The position numbers were made by a program, and so were the translations under genes. Positions 8,861-17,592 of a DNA stretch of 64,000 nucleotides are shown here, piece after piece. Within the stretch, counting starts at the first letter, position 1, and each line of letters begins with the position of its first letter. The stretch is from the NCBI RefSeq assembly GCF_020439865.1, contig NZ_JAGRPF010000113.1, positions 144,304 through 208,303 of the forward strand. Reading direction: 5' to 3'. The notes under the pieces are model-generated. The model did no database searches, was not told the origin of the DNA, and worked only from the letters and a program-made list of their open reading frames with translations. The DNA is from Prosthecobacter sp. GTDB taxonomy: Bacteria; Verrucomicrobiota; Verrucomicrobiia; Verrucomicrobiales; Verrucomicrobiaceae.

Positions 8861-9618
8861 AGCACCGGCTGCCCACCCTCACCATTCTCGACATCCCAAT
8901 CGTGTGTGCGACGGAGGCGGAGGCGATCGCGGAGATCCAGTATCTGACGGAGCTGGGAGGGCAGGCGCTGGTGATCTATGTGAACGCGCACACGCTGGAA
9001 CTGACGACGGAGGATCCCGAATATCGCAAGATCGTGCAGGAGGCTGCGATCGTGATGAACGACGGCATCGGTGTGTCCTTGGCGGCGAAGATCGTGGGCG
9101 GGCGGTCGTTTCCGGCGAATCTGAACGGCACTGACCTGACGCCGTTGATCCTGAAAATGGCGGCGGAGCAGGGCTGGCGTGTCTTTTTGCTGGGAGGCGT
9201 GCCCGGCGTGGCGGAGAAGGCGGCTGCGAAGTTTGTCGCGGACAATCCCACGTTGGAGATCAGCGGGACGCACGCGGGGTTCTTCAAAGAGGAGGAATTG
9301 GACAACTTGTTGCAGAGGATTCGCGATGCGCGGACAGACGTGCTGATCGTTGGCATGGGCAATCCGGTGCAGGAGCGCTGGCTGGCGTGCAATCAGGCGC
9401 GGGCAGGTGCGAGACTGGGAGTTGGTGTCGGGGCGTTTCTTGATTTCTCGGCGGGCATGTTTCCACGTGCACCGTTGTGGGTGCAGAAGATCAAGCTCGA
9501 GTGGCTCTACCGCATGTCACGTGAGCCGAGACGTTTGTGGAAGCGCTATCTGATCGAAGGGCCTTTGTTTTTGATTCACGTCGTTCAGGACGCGGTCAAG
9601 CAGCGCCGGGCCAGATGA
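8857..9618 (+). CDS. WecG/TagA/CpsF-family glycosyltransferase
   Basis: A 253-residue protein with the full signature of the family (GT26): VNAHTLELT, NDGIGVSLAAK, NLNGTDL, LLGGVPGVAEKAA and VGMGNPVQERW. Known members transfer N-acetylmannosamine(uronic acid) or related sugars to undecaprenyl-diphosphate-linked acceptors at the cytoplasmic membrane. It ends the rightward unit of the polysaccharide locus and is coupled to the GT2 gene by a 4-bp overlap. The sugar it transfers here is unknown. Confidence 0.93.
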   Translation: MKHRLPTLTILDIPIVCATEAEAIAEIQYLTELGGQALVIYVNAHTLELTTEDPEYRKIVQEAAIVMNDGIGVSLAAKIVGGRSFPANLNGTDLTPLILKMAAEQGWRVFLLGGVPGVAEKAAAKFVADNPTLEISGTHAGFFKEEELDNLLQRIRDARTDVLIVGMGNPVQERWLACNQARAGARLGVGVGAFLDFSAGMFPRAPLWVQKIKLEWLYRMSREPRRLWKRYLIEGPLFLIHVVQDAVKQRRAR

Positions 9619-9664
9619 GCGGCATAAGAAGAATGCATCAAGTTTTTGTGTGCCGGCTTGGTCT

Positions 9665-10777
9665 CTAGCTGGAAAATCTTTTCTTCAGCCTGAGAAAGAA
9701 CGACTCGTAGTAATTGAAGCTCAACCAAGCCGCAGTGAAGGCGATTCCTGAGGCCAGTGCGAACAAAGTGAGCGAATTGTTGATATGCAGTTTGGACAGG
9801 ATTTTGGCGGCAAGATTCATGCACAGCATGTGCATCAAGTACATACCATAGCTCACTTTGCCAATTGCTTGGGCTGGTCCGAATTTCAACAGGGCGGACA
9901 GGCTATTGTCCTCGCGAATGACGCACGACGTCACCAGCCCCGCCATGGCCATGGCGATGGGGATTTCATGCAGTTCCGGCAAAGCTGCCAGCACGAGAAC
10001 GGCCCCCGCCCATGCCAGGCTCGCGTATCTGGGGTAGGCGAATTTTGAGGCGATGCGGAAGCCGGCCGGGGAATGGAGCAGGTGGGCTGCAAGCACCCCC
10101 AGACAGATCGGTGTGGAGATACTGTCCAGAACTGTGAGCGGAAATGAATTCGTCCCCAGTGCGCTGTTCAAAAGTCCTGATGAAGCGGCGATGCTCGTCG
10201 CCACCAAGACGCACATGGCGACCACTGCCAGGCTACGCCCCTTGAACGCCTTTTCGATAAAGGGCCAGAACAGGTAAAACTGTTCTTCAGTGGCAAGAGA
10301 CCACGCGAAGTAGAAAATGACACGACCGTCCAGCTGGACAAACCAGTTCGAAGTGTAGCTCGCAAAATAGGGCAGGTTGTCATAAAATTGCTTCCCGGCA
10401 CTCGTGTGGCGGTCGAGCACCCAGACCGCGGTCACATAAACGAGCAGTACCGAGTAGTAGAGCGGGAATATGCGCAGCGAGCGCCGCATGTAGAACCGAC
10501 GCAGCGAGAACTCGCCGTGCTCCCGCAATTCGCGGAGAATGAGCGTGGTGATCAGGAAACCGCTGATGGCAAAAAACAGGCTGACACCCAGATGACCTCG
10601 ATCCAACAGGCCGGTTCTGTCCGTATGTCCGTGATGCCGCCAGGCATGATGCCAGACAACTGCGAGAATGCTCAAGCAGCGGAGTCCGTCGAGAGAACCA
10701 AAAAAACGAACTTCCAGAAACCTTTGATGATTCACATCGGTGAAACCGTTCGGCGGAGGAGAAGGGGACGCGCCCAT
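9665..10777 (-). CDS. acyltransferase 3 family (OafA-like O-acyltransferase)
   Basis: A 370-residue polytopic protein. GSLDGLRCLSILAVVWHHAW gives the conserved RxxAxxxVxxxH-like start with the catalytic histidine, and FFAISGFLITTLIL and RRFYMRRSLRIFPLYY follow in the usual order. About ten membrane spans fill the rest. Such enzymes move acetyl or other acyl groups across the membrane onto surface polysaccharides. It is the last gene of the leftward polysaccharide unit, about 170 bases beyond the pyruvyl transferase gene, and probably decorates the polymer. The precise start is uncertain; a start near FLEVRFFGSLDG would also be compatible. Confidence 0.9.
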   Translation of the reverse strand: MGASPSPPPNGFTDVNHQRFLEVRFFGSLDGLRCLSILAVVWHHAWRHHGHTDRTGLLDRGHLGVSLFFAISGFLITTLILRELREHGEFSLRRFYMRRSLRIFPLYYSVLLVYVTAVWVLDRHTSAGKQFYDNLPYFASYTSNWFVQLDGRVIFYFAWSLATEEQFYLFWPFIEKAFKGRSLAVVAMCVLVATSIAASSGLLNSALGTNSFPLTVLDSISTPICLGVLAAHLLHSPAGFRIASKFAYPRYASLAWAGAVLVLAALPELHEIPIAMAMAGLVTSCVIREDNSLSALLKFGPAQAIGKVSYGMYLMHMLCMNLAAKILSKLHINNSLTLFALASGIAFTAAWLSFNYYESFFLRLKKRFSS

Positions 10778-10949
10778 GTCCGAACACTAGCGTTTCAAGC
10801 TCTCCAACCAAATGAAATAACAAGCATTTGCCCAGTCAGTTTATTTATGGTGATTAAGCCTGCTGCGCGGAATAAGTGAACGAGCGCGGAACAGCCCGGC
10901 GAGCGCCAATGGCGTGATCAGACACCAAAACGCAGCCTGCAGGATGCTG

Positions 10950-11984
10950 CTATGTTAATGATGCCAGAATGGCGGCCCGCAATGCGTCACGTGCGGACTG
11001 GAGACTCGCCGGAGCCGTGGAGTCGGACATCAAGTCGGTACGTTGGTCGATGCCGAGGAGGCGCTCGCCAAGTTTCAGCTCTTTGAACGCGTCGATGATC
11101 TTGTGATCTTTGGTCGGATCACAGACGGCCCAGGCGTTGGCTCCGAGGCAGAGGGAGGTGAGTGCCACATGGAGGCGGTTTGAGAGGATGAGCGATGAAC
11201 CGCGGTAAGTGTGGGCGAGATTGCCGAGGGTGACCTCGGCCAGAGAGGTTCCGAGGCCCATGGCGTTGAGTTCTGCTGCGACGGCACGCACGCAGGCTTC
11301 ATCCCGTTCCACCTGCCACGTGAGGGTGATCGGCAGCGAGTGCTGTCTTGCATAGTGGGCCGCCAATTCAGCGACCTGCTTCACGAATGCCGGACGTTTC
11401 TCCTCCGGGTAATAGTCGAAACGAAAAGAGACGATGAGTCCGTGTTTGCCGGTTGCCGGCGGTTCTTTGCCGAAGAGCAGGACGATGAGATCAGGTGCAC
11501 ATGAAATGTTTCTCTGGTTCTGAAACATTCGGACGCGTTCGAGACTGCCCTGATCGCGCACCAGGGTGTGGTGGGAGATCAGCACAAGAATCTTTTCCAG
11601 CAGTGCTCCCAGGCCCGTGTTGTGCGGAATGGATTTTCCGAGCCGCATGTAGCGCACACCGAGCAGGCGGTAATAAAAGGCAAAAACGACGGGAACCACA
11701 TGCCGCCAGCCCGCTTTGCCGGCATGTCCGGGAGGGGCGATGATGACATCGAAGTACTTTCGGCAGAGGAGCAGCTTCAAATAGTAGCCGAGATCACGTC
11801 GGGTTGAAAAGATGACTGGCGAAGGGACATCGGCTGTCACGGCCTCACGAAACTTATAGGAGACACCGGAGACATCAAAGAGCATGCAGTCTGCTCTTTC
11901 GGCCAGAAGATCGATGAGCAGTTTGTTGATCAGCAGGTCGCCCAGATTGGAGTCCTGAGTCTTCATCAAGTACAGGACTCTCAT
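10950..11984 (-). CDS. polysaccharide pyruvyl transferase family protein
   Basis: A 344-residue protein beginning MRVLYLMKTQDSNLGD, matching the NxGD start of the CsaB/WcaK-type pyruvyl transferases. The second half has the SNRLH motif (LSNRLHVALTSLCLG) and a nearby DPTKDHKI segment that in this family binds the phosphoenolpyruvate side. Ketal pyruvate gives a negative charge to exopolysaccharide. Its start overlaps the upstream flippase gene by four bases (11981-11984), so the two are coupled. Function is assigned from family motifs and context. Confidence 0.85.
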   Translation of the reverse strand: MRVLYLMKTQDSNLGDLLINKLLIDLLAERADCMLFDVSGVSYKFREAVTADVPSPVIFSTRRDLGYYLKLLLCRKYFDVIIAPPGHAGKAGWRHVVPVVFAFYYRLLGVRYMRLGKSIPHNTGLGALLEKILVLISHHTLVRDQGSLERVRMFQNQRNISCAPDLIVLLFGKEPPATGKHGLIVSFRFDYYPEEKRPAFVKQVAELAAHYARQHSLPITLTWQVERDEACVRAVAAELNAMGLGTSLAEVTLGNLAHTYRGSSLILSNRLHVALTSLCLGANAWAVCDPTKDHKIIDAFKELKLGERLLGIDQRTDLMSDSTAPASLQSARDALRAAILASLT

Positions 11985-13282
11985 GGCGTGCGGAGAATTT
12001 TGAAGGTGGCGGGAAGGTTGAAGAAAATCATGTCCACCGTGGCCAGCATGATGAAGGCGTTCGTGGCCCCCCAGCCGGTGAACGCAAACGCGGCAACACC
12101 GAACGCAGCGAGGCTCGTGACGGAAGTGACGAGCAGGAACCGCCGCTCATGCATGCCGATGAGAAAATAGGCGCCCCAGTATTTGATCAGAAGGCTGGCG
12201 AGAAAATACGCCCCGCTGATCACGTGCCAGCGGTTTACCAGCAGCCCATGGCCAAACAACAGGCTGCTGCCGCGGCTGATCAGCGCATCAGGAAACACCG
12301 CTACGATCAGCGGAGTGGCGCTGAGCAGCACGGTTATGAGATAGGCGCGGCGGATCCATGCACCCTGGTGTTGTTCCAGGGCCTGTTTGATGGCGGGGAT
12401 CATCGGGCCAAAGATGAGTGTGGCGGAGTTGCGGATGAGCAGGGAGATGCTCATCAGCGCCGAATAAATTGCCAGATCAGCGGCCCCCGATTTGGAGTCC
12501 AGAATAAACTTCAGCAGTTCGCGCGGGAGATTGGAGGAAAACTCAAAGATGAGGTAGATCGAGCCGCCGAAGAAGAGCGTCTTACAGATCTCCATCTGAA
12601 CGGCCCCTTCGCGGATGCGGTAGTTCGACCTGAGCTCGCGCAGACTGTAGAAGTACAGCGGCAGTGTCTGAACCAGACAGGTGATGGTGATGAGAAACCA
12701 GATCCTGGGATAGAACGGAAACAGCAGGAGCATGGCGGCGGCCAGCGCGTTGCCGAGGCCGTTGTAGAGGTAGGACCGGTGCGCCTGCAGAGCTGCGGTC
12801 TCAATGCGGATGAAGGAGTTGCACTCCGCACGCATGACCAGGCTGAGTGCAAACATGAGGAGCCCCAGAAGGTGCTCCTGCACAGAGGATCTTACCGACC
12901 CTGCGAAGCTGGGGGACAGAAAGGTGAAAAGCGAGGCTCCTACCGCACCAATGACCGATACGTAAAAGGTGAGCGTGAGCGAGGTGCGGATCACATCCGA
13001 GTTCTTGTGATCGAGCCTGGTGCCGGAGAGCAGGGAGGTCAGGTTTGGTCCACCAAACACCTGCGCGGGGGATTGCAGGATGAAGAGTGCGATGAACAGG
13101 GAATACAACCCGTAGCCATCTGCTCCGAGGTGGCGGATGGCCAGGGGAATGGAGGCCAGTTGCAGCACCGCGCCCAGGGCCTTGCTCACCAGGCCGGAGG
13201 AGATGACCTTCACGAACACCCTGCCATGCACATGCAGGGAGGCGTCAGCGCCAGCCGGGTTGGGTTCCATACGTTCTGGCAT
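11981..13282 (-). CDS. polysaccharide flippase-like membrane protein (Wzx/MATE fold), first
   Basis: A 433-residue protein with twelve or so hydrophobic segments spread evenly. The start region (KVISSGLVSKALGAVLQLASIPLAIRHLGADGYGLYSLF) is the conserved opening of the polysaccharide-transporter/flippase superfamily. It would flip lipid-linked oligosaccharide to the periplasmic side. It is followed, with a 4-bp overlap, by the pyruvyl transferase gene. The locus has a second, unrelated flippase at 16036-17577, so two glycans or two steps may be served. Confidence 0.85.
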   Translation of the reverse strand: MPERMEPNPAGADASLHVHGRVFVKVISSGLVSKALGAVLQLASIPLAIRHLGADGYGLYSLFIALFILQSPAQVFGGPNLTSLLSGTRLDHKNSDVIRTSLTLTFYVSVIGAVGASLFTFLSPSFAGSVRSSVQEHLLGLLMFALSLVMRAECNSFIRIETAALQAHRSYLYNGLGNALAAAMLLLFPFYPRIWFLITITCLVQTLPLYFYSLRELRSNYRIREGAVQMEICKTLFFGGSIYLIFEFSSNLPRELLKFILDSKSGAADLAIYSALMSISLLIRNSATLIFGPMIPAIKQALEQHQGAWIRRAYLITVLLSATPLIVAVFPDALISRGSSLLFGHGLLVNRWHVISGAYFLASLLIKYWGAYFLIGMHERRFLLVTSVTSLAAFGVAAFAFTGWGATNAFIMLATVDMIFFNLPATFKILRTP

Positions 13283-13349
13283 CGAAATGGCGGTGGTGCA
13301 GATTCCAGGCGGCGTTCGCCGCCGGGTGGGGACAAGGCGCTGAACCTGG

Positions 13350-13745
13350 CTACTTGGGCAGATGTTTTTCGATGAACTCGATCATCTGGTCGGTCGTGGC
13401 GGGTTTAGCAAGGAAGGGGAAGCCGCTGATGATGCCGCCGTGTGCGTGCAACTCAGCCTCGCGCACCGTCGCAGTGTGAAAGACGACGGCAATGTGCTTG
13501 AGCCGCGAATCATTCTTCAGACGATAGATGATGTCCGCACCGTCGAGATCAGGCATCATGACGTCCAGCACGACGAGGTCGGGAACGAAGTCCATGATAC
13601 TGTCGAGCGCCTTGAGCGAGTCGTTCTGCTCACGGACCTCATAGCGGCCCGTGTCTTCCAGGTTCATGGCCATGAGGCTGGTGATGAACGGTTCGTCATC
13701 AATGAGCAGGATCTTCTTCTTCGCAGAATCGGGAGAGTCGCTCAT
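13350..13745 (-). CDS. single-domain response regulator (receiver only)
   Basis: A 131-residue protein that is just a receiver domain: acidic pocket DDE at residues 16-18, phospho-acceptor Asp61 in VVLDVMMPD, the switch Thr91 in FHTAT and Lys114 in FLAKP. There is no DNA-binding or enzymatic output domain. Its start overlaps the end of the adjacent histidine kinase gene by four bases, so the two are a cognate pair. A receiver-only partner must act by binding another protein, or as a phosphate relay, rather than by direct transcription control. Confidence 0.93.
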   Translation of the reverse strand: MSDSPDSAKKKILLIDDEPFITSLMAMNLEDTGRYEVREQNDSLKALDSIMDFVPDLVVLDVMMPDLDGADIIYRLKNDSRLKHIAVVFHTATVREAELHAHGGIISGFPFLAKPATTDQMIEFIEKHLPK

Positions 13746-14542
13746 GAGTCGGTTGGGAGTGAAGATTGTATGGCGGATTTCAAGGTCAAAACGGCCAGCA
13801 CGCCACCTTCCGGTCGGTTGCCTACCTCTAGTCGCCCATGATGCAAATCAACGATCTTTTTTGCCACGGTGAGGCCCAGCCCTGCGCCTTTGCCGGCTGT
13901 CTTGGTGGTGTAAAACGGTTCGAAGATGAGAGGTATCTGGCTCTCATGAATGCCGTGGCCGGTGTCGGCAATCTCGATGACCACTGCATGGTCGCCGGCG
14001 CGGAACCAGGACTGCCGTTGCCAGCCTTCGCGTTCGCTGCTGGTGAAAACTTTGGCGGAGGAGGTGATGGTGAGTGTGCCACCATTGGGCCGCATGGCGT
14101 CGAGGGCGTTGGTGCACAGACCTGCAATAGCATCGGTCATGTGCGCTTTGTCCACCAGAACGGTCGGAAGACCCGGTGTTAGGTGCTTTTCGATCTTAAC
14201 CTTGCCGTCCAAGAGGAGCGAGCTGAGAGCGGCTTCAACAAGATGGTTGGCGTCTTCGGTCGTCATGCTGGTCTCAATGGGTGCACAAGTCTGAAGCATG
14301 CTTTTCATCGCCTTGTCGATGCGCTCAGAGCCTTGGCGCAAATAGGCGACGATCTTTTTGCGCAGGTCATCTGTCATGGGCCGCGGCCCGGCCAGCAGAT
14401 CGGTGGCGAGTACGATCTGGCTGAGCGGATTGCACACCTCGTGCGCGATGCTGGAGGCAAAGTGTGACAGCGCTCCGCCCTCCTCCAACTTCTGGAGGGG
14501 GGAGTGGGACGGGGGAGGGTCCGTTGGAGCGGCGCTGTTCAT
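13742..14542 (-). CDS. soluble histidine kinase embedded in the polysaccharide operon
   Basis: A 266-residue kinase with no membrane span and only about 25 residues before the dimerisation helix. The H-box is IAHEVCNPL with His34, the N-box LCTNALDAM, G1 DTGHGI, the F-box FEPFYTTK and G2 GAGLGL. With no sensory domain, its signal must come from a partner protein or from the polysaccharide machinery itself. It lies between a hexapeptide-repeat gene and the receiver gene, in the same direction as the biosynthetic genes. The N-terminal Pro/Ser-rich stretch looks unstructured. Confidence 0.92.
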   Translation of the reverse strand: MNSAAPTDPPPSHSPLQKLEEGGALSHFASSIAHEVCNPLSQIVLATDLLAGPRPMTDDLRKKIVAYLRQGSERIDKAMKSMLQTCAPIETSMTTEDANHLVEAALSSLLLDGKVKIEKHLTPGLPTVLVDKAHMTDAIAGLCTNALDAMRPNGGTLTITSSAKVFTSSEREGWQRQSWFRAGDHAVVIEIADTGHGIHESQIPLIFEPFYTTKTAGKGAGLGLTVAKKIVDLHHGRLEVGNRPEGGVLAVLTLKSAIQSSLPTDS

Positions 14543-14551
14543 GATGTGAGG

Positions 14552-15247
14552 CTATGACAGGGCGGCGGCTTCTCCCGTTGCATGATCCAAAATGATTTCA
14601 GGTGTTACCACGACGCCATCAAGTCGGGTATTCGGGCGGATGAAACTGCGGCGCAGAACATAAGAATCGGTGACATGCACACCGGTGGCAATGACGCATT
14701 CTTCCCCGATCACGACATTTGGGCCGATGGCGGCGCCACTGATGGTGCAGCCGTTGCCGATCCAACAGGGGGCATGGAAGACGGTGTCCTTGGAGATGCT
14801 GCAGTGATGACCGATGACGACTCCGGGCGCGATCTGTGTCTCAAGTTCGGGCAGTTGCGTGCCAAACTTGTGCAGTTCCAGAAGCCACTTTTTGACAATT
14901 GCGAACCAGGTCCTTGTGGCGGGCTGGTCAGGCAGACAGGAGACGAGCGCTGTGCCCCGCTGAAGTTGAATGACGCCTTCGGAATCTGCGAAGGTGCAGG
15001 CGTCCGTGGCGGCGTCAGGCAGTCCAGTTTTGATCGCGGCCCGCTTGCACAGGGGGAAGGTCTCGGCAACAAAAGCGGCGAGTTTGGCGTCATGTTCCTC
15101 CAGCCAGAGAGTCAGCGAGGCGTTACTGCGGAAGAGATGATCCATCCAATGCTCAATGACACGGCTGTGACCGATCTCCCAGAGAAAAAATGGCTCGTTG
15201 TTGAGCAGAATAGGCGACTTGTTGCGGAGAATGGCGTCGGCGTTCAT
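14552..15247 (-). CDS. left-handed beta-helix (hexapeptide-repeat) protein, sugar nucleotidyl/acyltransferase-like
   Basis: A 231-residue protein. Residues 1-115 form an alpha/beta region beginning MNADAILRNKSPILLNNEPFF, somewhat like the nucleotide-sugar pyrophosphorylase fold but without a clear GxGxR signature. Residues 125-200 show hexapeptide repeats: IAPGVVIGHH, ISKDTVF, CWIGNGCTISGAAIGPNVVIGEECVIA, the left-handed beta-helix of GlmU/GCD1-type proteins. It may be a degenerate sugar nucleotidyltransferase or a regulator built on that fold. It sits 15 bases downstream of the initiating sugar transferase gene, on the same strand. Confidence 0.65.
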   Translation of the reverse strand: MNADAILRNKSPILLNNEPFFLWEIGHSRVIEHWMDHLFRSNASLTLWLEEHDAKLAAFVAETFPLCKRAAIKTGLPDAATDACTFADSEGVIQLQRGTALVSCLPDQPATRTWFAIVKKWLLELHKFGTQLPELETQIAPGVVIGHHCSISKDTVFHAPCWIGNGCTISGAAIGPNVVIGEECVIATGVHVTDSYVLRRSFIRPNTRLDGVVVTPEIILDHATGEAAALS

Positions 15248-15262
15248 TGTCGGGGGAAGAGG

Positions 15263-16012
15263 TCAGTTGCCGCCTCGGTTTTTGAGCGCAATTGGAACGG
15301 TCATGAAAAGGATTTTAAGGTCCAGCCAGAGGCTTTGCCTGGCGGCGTACTTCAAATCGAGGCCGATCGCTTCGTCATGAGTGATCTTGCTGCGGTTGCT
15401 GACCTGCCAGAGGCCGGTGAGACCGGGCTTGATCTTGTGGCGCAGCAGATCGCGCGGCGTGAACTCCGCCACCTCCCACATCGCGAAAGGACGCGGGCCG
15501 ACGAGACTCATGTCGCCATTGATGATGTGGAAGAGCTGCGGCAGCTCGTCGATGGAAAACTTGCGCATGAACTTGCCAAACGGGAGAATGCGCGGGTCGT
15601 TCGGATATTTCTCCTCGTCCGAGAATTTCAGCAGCGCCTTGCGCAGCTTCAGCACGGATTCGTTCTCTGGATCGACGAAGTGCTGGGCGGTCTTGCTGAT
15701 CTTATGCTCCTGAATCTTCTTTTCGATGGCCTCCGCATCACGACGCATGGTGCGGAATTTCATCATCGGGAAGAGGCGTCCGAGTTTCCCAACGCGCTTG
15801 CCCGCGAAGGTAACCGGACGGCCATCGACGATGATGATGAGCAGCGCGGCGGCGATGAGTAGCGGTGAGAGCATGAGCACCACCAGAGAACCACAGGTGA
15901 TGTCGAGCGCCCGTTTGGCACCCTTGCGCAAGCGGTGCCGCAGGTGATGACGTGCCAGCAGCAGCCATGCGGCGAGGTTTTGTCCGAAGCTGGTCTTGGA
16001 GATCTGAATCAT
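15263..16012 (-). CDS. initiating sugar-phosphate transferase (bacterial sugar transferase family, short PglC-type)
   Basis: A 249-residue polyprenyl-phosphate sugar phosphotransferase starting at ATG 16012 (MIQISKTSFGQ). One hydrophobic re-entrant segment (GSLVVLMLSPLLIAAAL) is followed by the catalytic core: MKFRTM, FSIDELPQLFHIINGDMSLVGPRP and KPGLTGLWQVSNR. It transfers a sugar phosphate from a UDP-sugar to undecaprenyl phosphate, the first step of the repeat unit. The short form without the N-terminal four-span region is monotopic. An insertion of about 40 residues between the MKFRTM and IDELPQ segments (including ISKTAQHFVDPENESV) is longer than in minimal members. It lies 23 bases past the second flippase gene. 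Confidence 0.93.
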   Translation of the reverse strand: MIQISKTSFGQNLAAWLLLARHHLRHRLRKGAKRALDITCGSLVVLMLSPLLIAAALLIIIVDGRPVTFAGKRVGKLGRLFPMMKFRTMRRDAEAIEKKIQEHKISKTAQHFVDPENESVLKLRKALLKFSDEEKYPNDPRILPFGKFMRKFSIDELPQLFHIINGDMSLVGPRPFAMWEVAEFTPRDLLRHKIKPGLTGLWQVSNRSKITHDEAIGLDLKYAARQSLWLDLKILFMTVPIALKNRGGN

Positions 16013-16035
16013 GGCATCGTCGGGAGGTGAGAAGA

Positions 16036-17577
16036 TCAGGTGGCTTTGCTTTTGGAACGGTTGCGCAGCATGGGCAGCAGTTCGCGCACGCCGGGTAGCG
16101 AAGAACGGCCTGCGGGAAGAAGAAGGAGCATGAGCAGGAAAACAACTCCGGTGATGATCGTGGCCAGCACCGCGCCGATAAAGGGATTGATCCATGGCAG
16201 CGAGACCAGCGGCGAGTGACGGAAGCCGTACAAGGCCGCCAGCGCTGCGAGTGAGGCCAAAATCAGCGGGACGGCGGTTTTGCAGATATAACCCGTCGGC
16301 ACAGGCCCGGAGCGTCCCACATAGTAGAGAACAATGGGGGTGCGGATGAGCAGGCTGGAGATCGCGAAGCAGATCGCGACCATCTTGGTGCTATAAACGA
16401 CACCAATGGCAATCGCCGCGATGAGAAAGACGCTGGATATGAGCTCCGCAAAAAACATCTCCCGCGTGCGCCCTTGTGAGATGAACAGATAGCTGGTGGT
16501 GTAACGCACGGGCTCGGCAAAGGCCATGATGCCGAGCCACATGAAGATTTCCGCGGCGGAGATCCACTGTTTTCCCAGAACGACTTCGATCACCCAATCC
16601 GCCGCGCCGACTGTGACCACGATCACCGGCAGCGTGAGCAGCAGCACCATCTGCAACACCTTGCCGTAGGCGTCACGATAACTCCGCGCCTCGTCAGTCA
16701 TGCGGCTGAGCGCTGGGACCGTCACCTCGCCAATGGGCAGGTTGATCTGTGAAAGCGGCATGACCAGCAGTTGATAAGCACGCATGTAGTAGCCGAGTTG
16801 TTGCGTGCCCCAGAAACGGCCGATGAGCACATTGTCCACGTTTTGGATCCAGTAGCTCACCATGCGAAATGCCGCCAGCCAGCCGCCGAGGCCAATCATC
16901 TCGCCTACACCGCAGTTGCGATGCCACGTGCCAGGACGCCAGCCGCATGCGATCCACGATGAGATTGTCGTCACGCCCATGAGCACGAGTTGCGACCACA
17001 CCAGCGCCCAGTAGCCGTAACCAAGACAGCCAGCCACCACGGCCGCCGTGGTGCCGCAGCCAAGCGCGAGCAGGTCGATCTTCATGATCGTGCCGAAATG
17101 CATCTGACGACGCAGCAGCGCCTGATGCTGCACTGAGAGCCCTGAGACGACAAAACCCGCCGCCAGCGTGCAGATGACGACAAACAATCGCGGTTCGTGA
17201 TAAAAAGACACCACCAGAGGAGCAGCGGCGAGCGTGAGCAGGGCGAGCAGCAGACCAAAGCCGGTGTTCACCCAAAACAATGTGCTGACCTGTGCGTGCG
17301 TGATCTCTGGGCGCTGGATTGTCGCAGCGGAGAGACCGAGGTCCTTGAGAATGGTCAGGAAACCCACCAAACTCGTCACCATGCCGACGAGGCCGAAATC
17401 GTCCGGCGAGAGCAGGCGTGCCAGCACGACCATGTTGATGAGCTGGAAGGCGAACTTACCACCCTGTGCGAGCAGGGTGATCACGCCACCACGCACCGCC
17501 CGGCCCTTGAGATCCTGATGCAGATGGTCAGTGCGCAGGAAGCGTTCCGGGCCGGCATCTGGTGCTGCGTTGCTCAT
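16036..17577 (-). CDS. lipopolysaccharide/exopolysaccharide flippase (PST/WzxC type), second
   Basis: A 513-residue polytopic membrane protein. The opening (LKGRAVRGGVITLLAQGGKF, then VVLARLLSPDDFGLVGMV) is the standard start of the WzxC/MATE-like polysaccharide transporters, and FWGTQQLGYYMRAYQL near residue 255 is also conserved. It exports lipid-linked repeat units across the inner membrane. It lies between the outer-membrane barrel gene and the initiating transferase gene and is therefore most likely the flippase of this pathway; the other flippase (11981-13282) may handle a second glycan. Confidence 0.92.
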   Translation of the reverse strand: MSNAAPDAGPERFLRTDHLHQDLKGRAVRGGVITLLAQGGKFAFQLINMVVLARLLSPDDFGLVGMVTSLVGFLTILKDLGLSAATIQRPEITHAQVSTLFWVNTGFGLLLALLTLAAAPLVVSFYHEPRLFVVICTLAAGFVVSGLSVQHQALLRRQMHFGTIMKIDLLALGCGTTAAVVAGCLGYGYWALVWSQLVLMGVTTISSWIACGWRPGTWHRNCGVGEMIGLGGWLAAFRMVSYWIQNVDNVLIGRFWGTQQLGYYMRAYQLLVMPLSQINLPIGEVTVPALSRMTDEARSYRDAYGKVLQMVLLLTLPVIVVTVGAADWVIEVVLGKQWISAAEIFMWLGIMAFAEPVRYTTSYLFISQGRTREMFFAELISSVFLIAAIAIGVVYSTKMVAICFAISSLLIRTPIVLYYVGRSGPVPTGYICKTAVPLILASLAALAALYGFRHSPLVSLPWINPFIGAVLATIITGVVFLLMLLLLPAGRSSLPGVRELLPMLRNRSKSKAT

Positions 17578-17592
17578 GCGTGAACGGGCCGG

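Noticed and set aside
10778..10949. Small RNA or attachment site between the acyltransferase and pyruvyl transferase genes
   Set aside because: Some short GC-rich palindromes occur (around 10880-10905), but none has a clear stem with a T-tract or a direct repeat.
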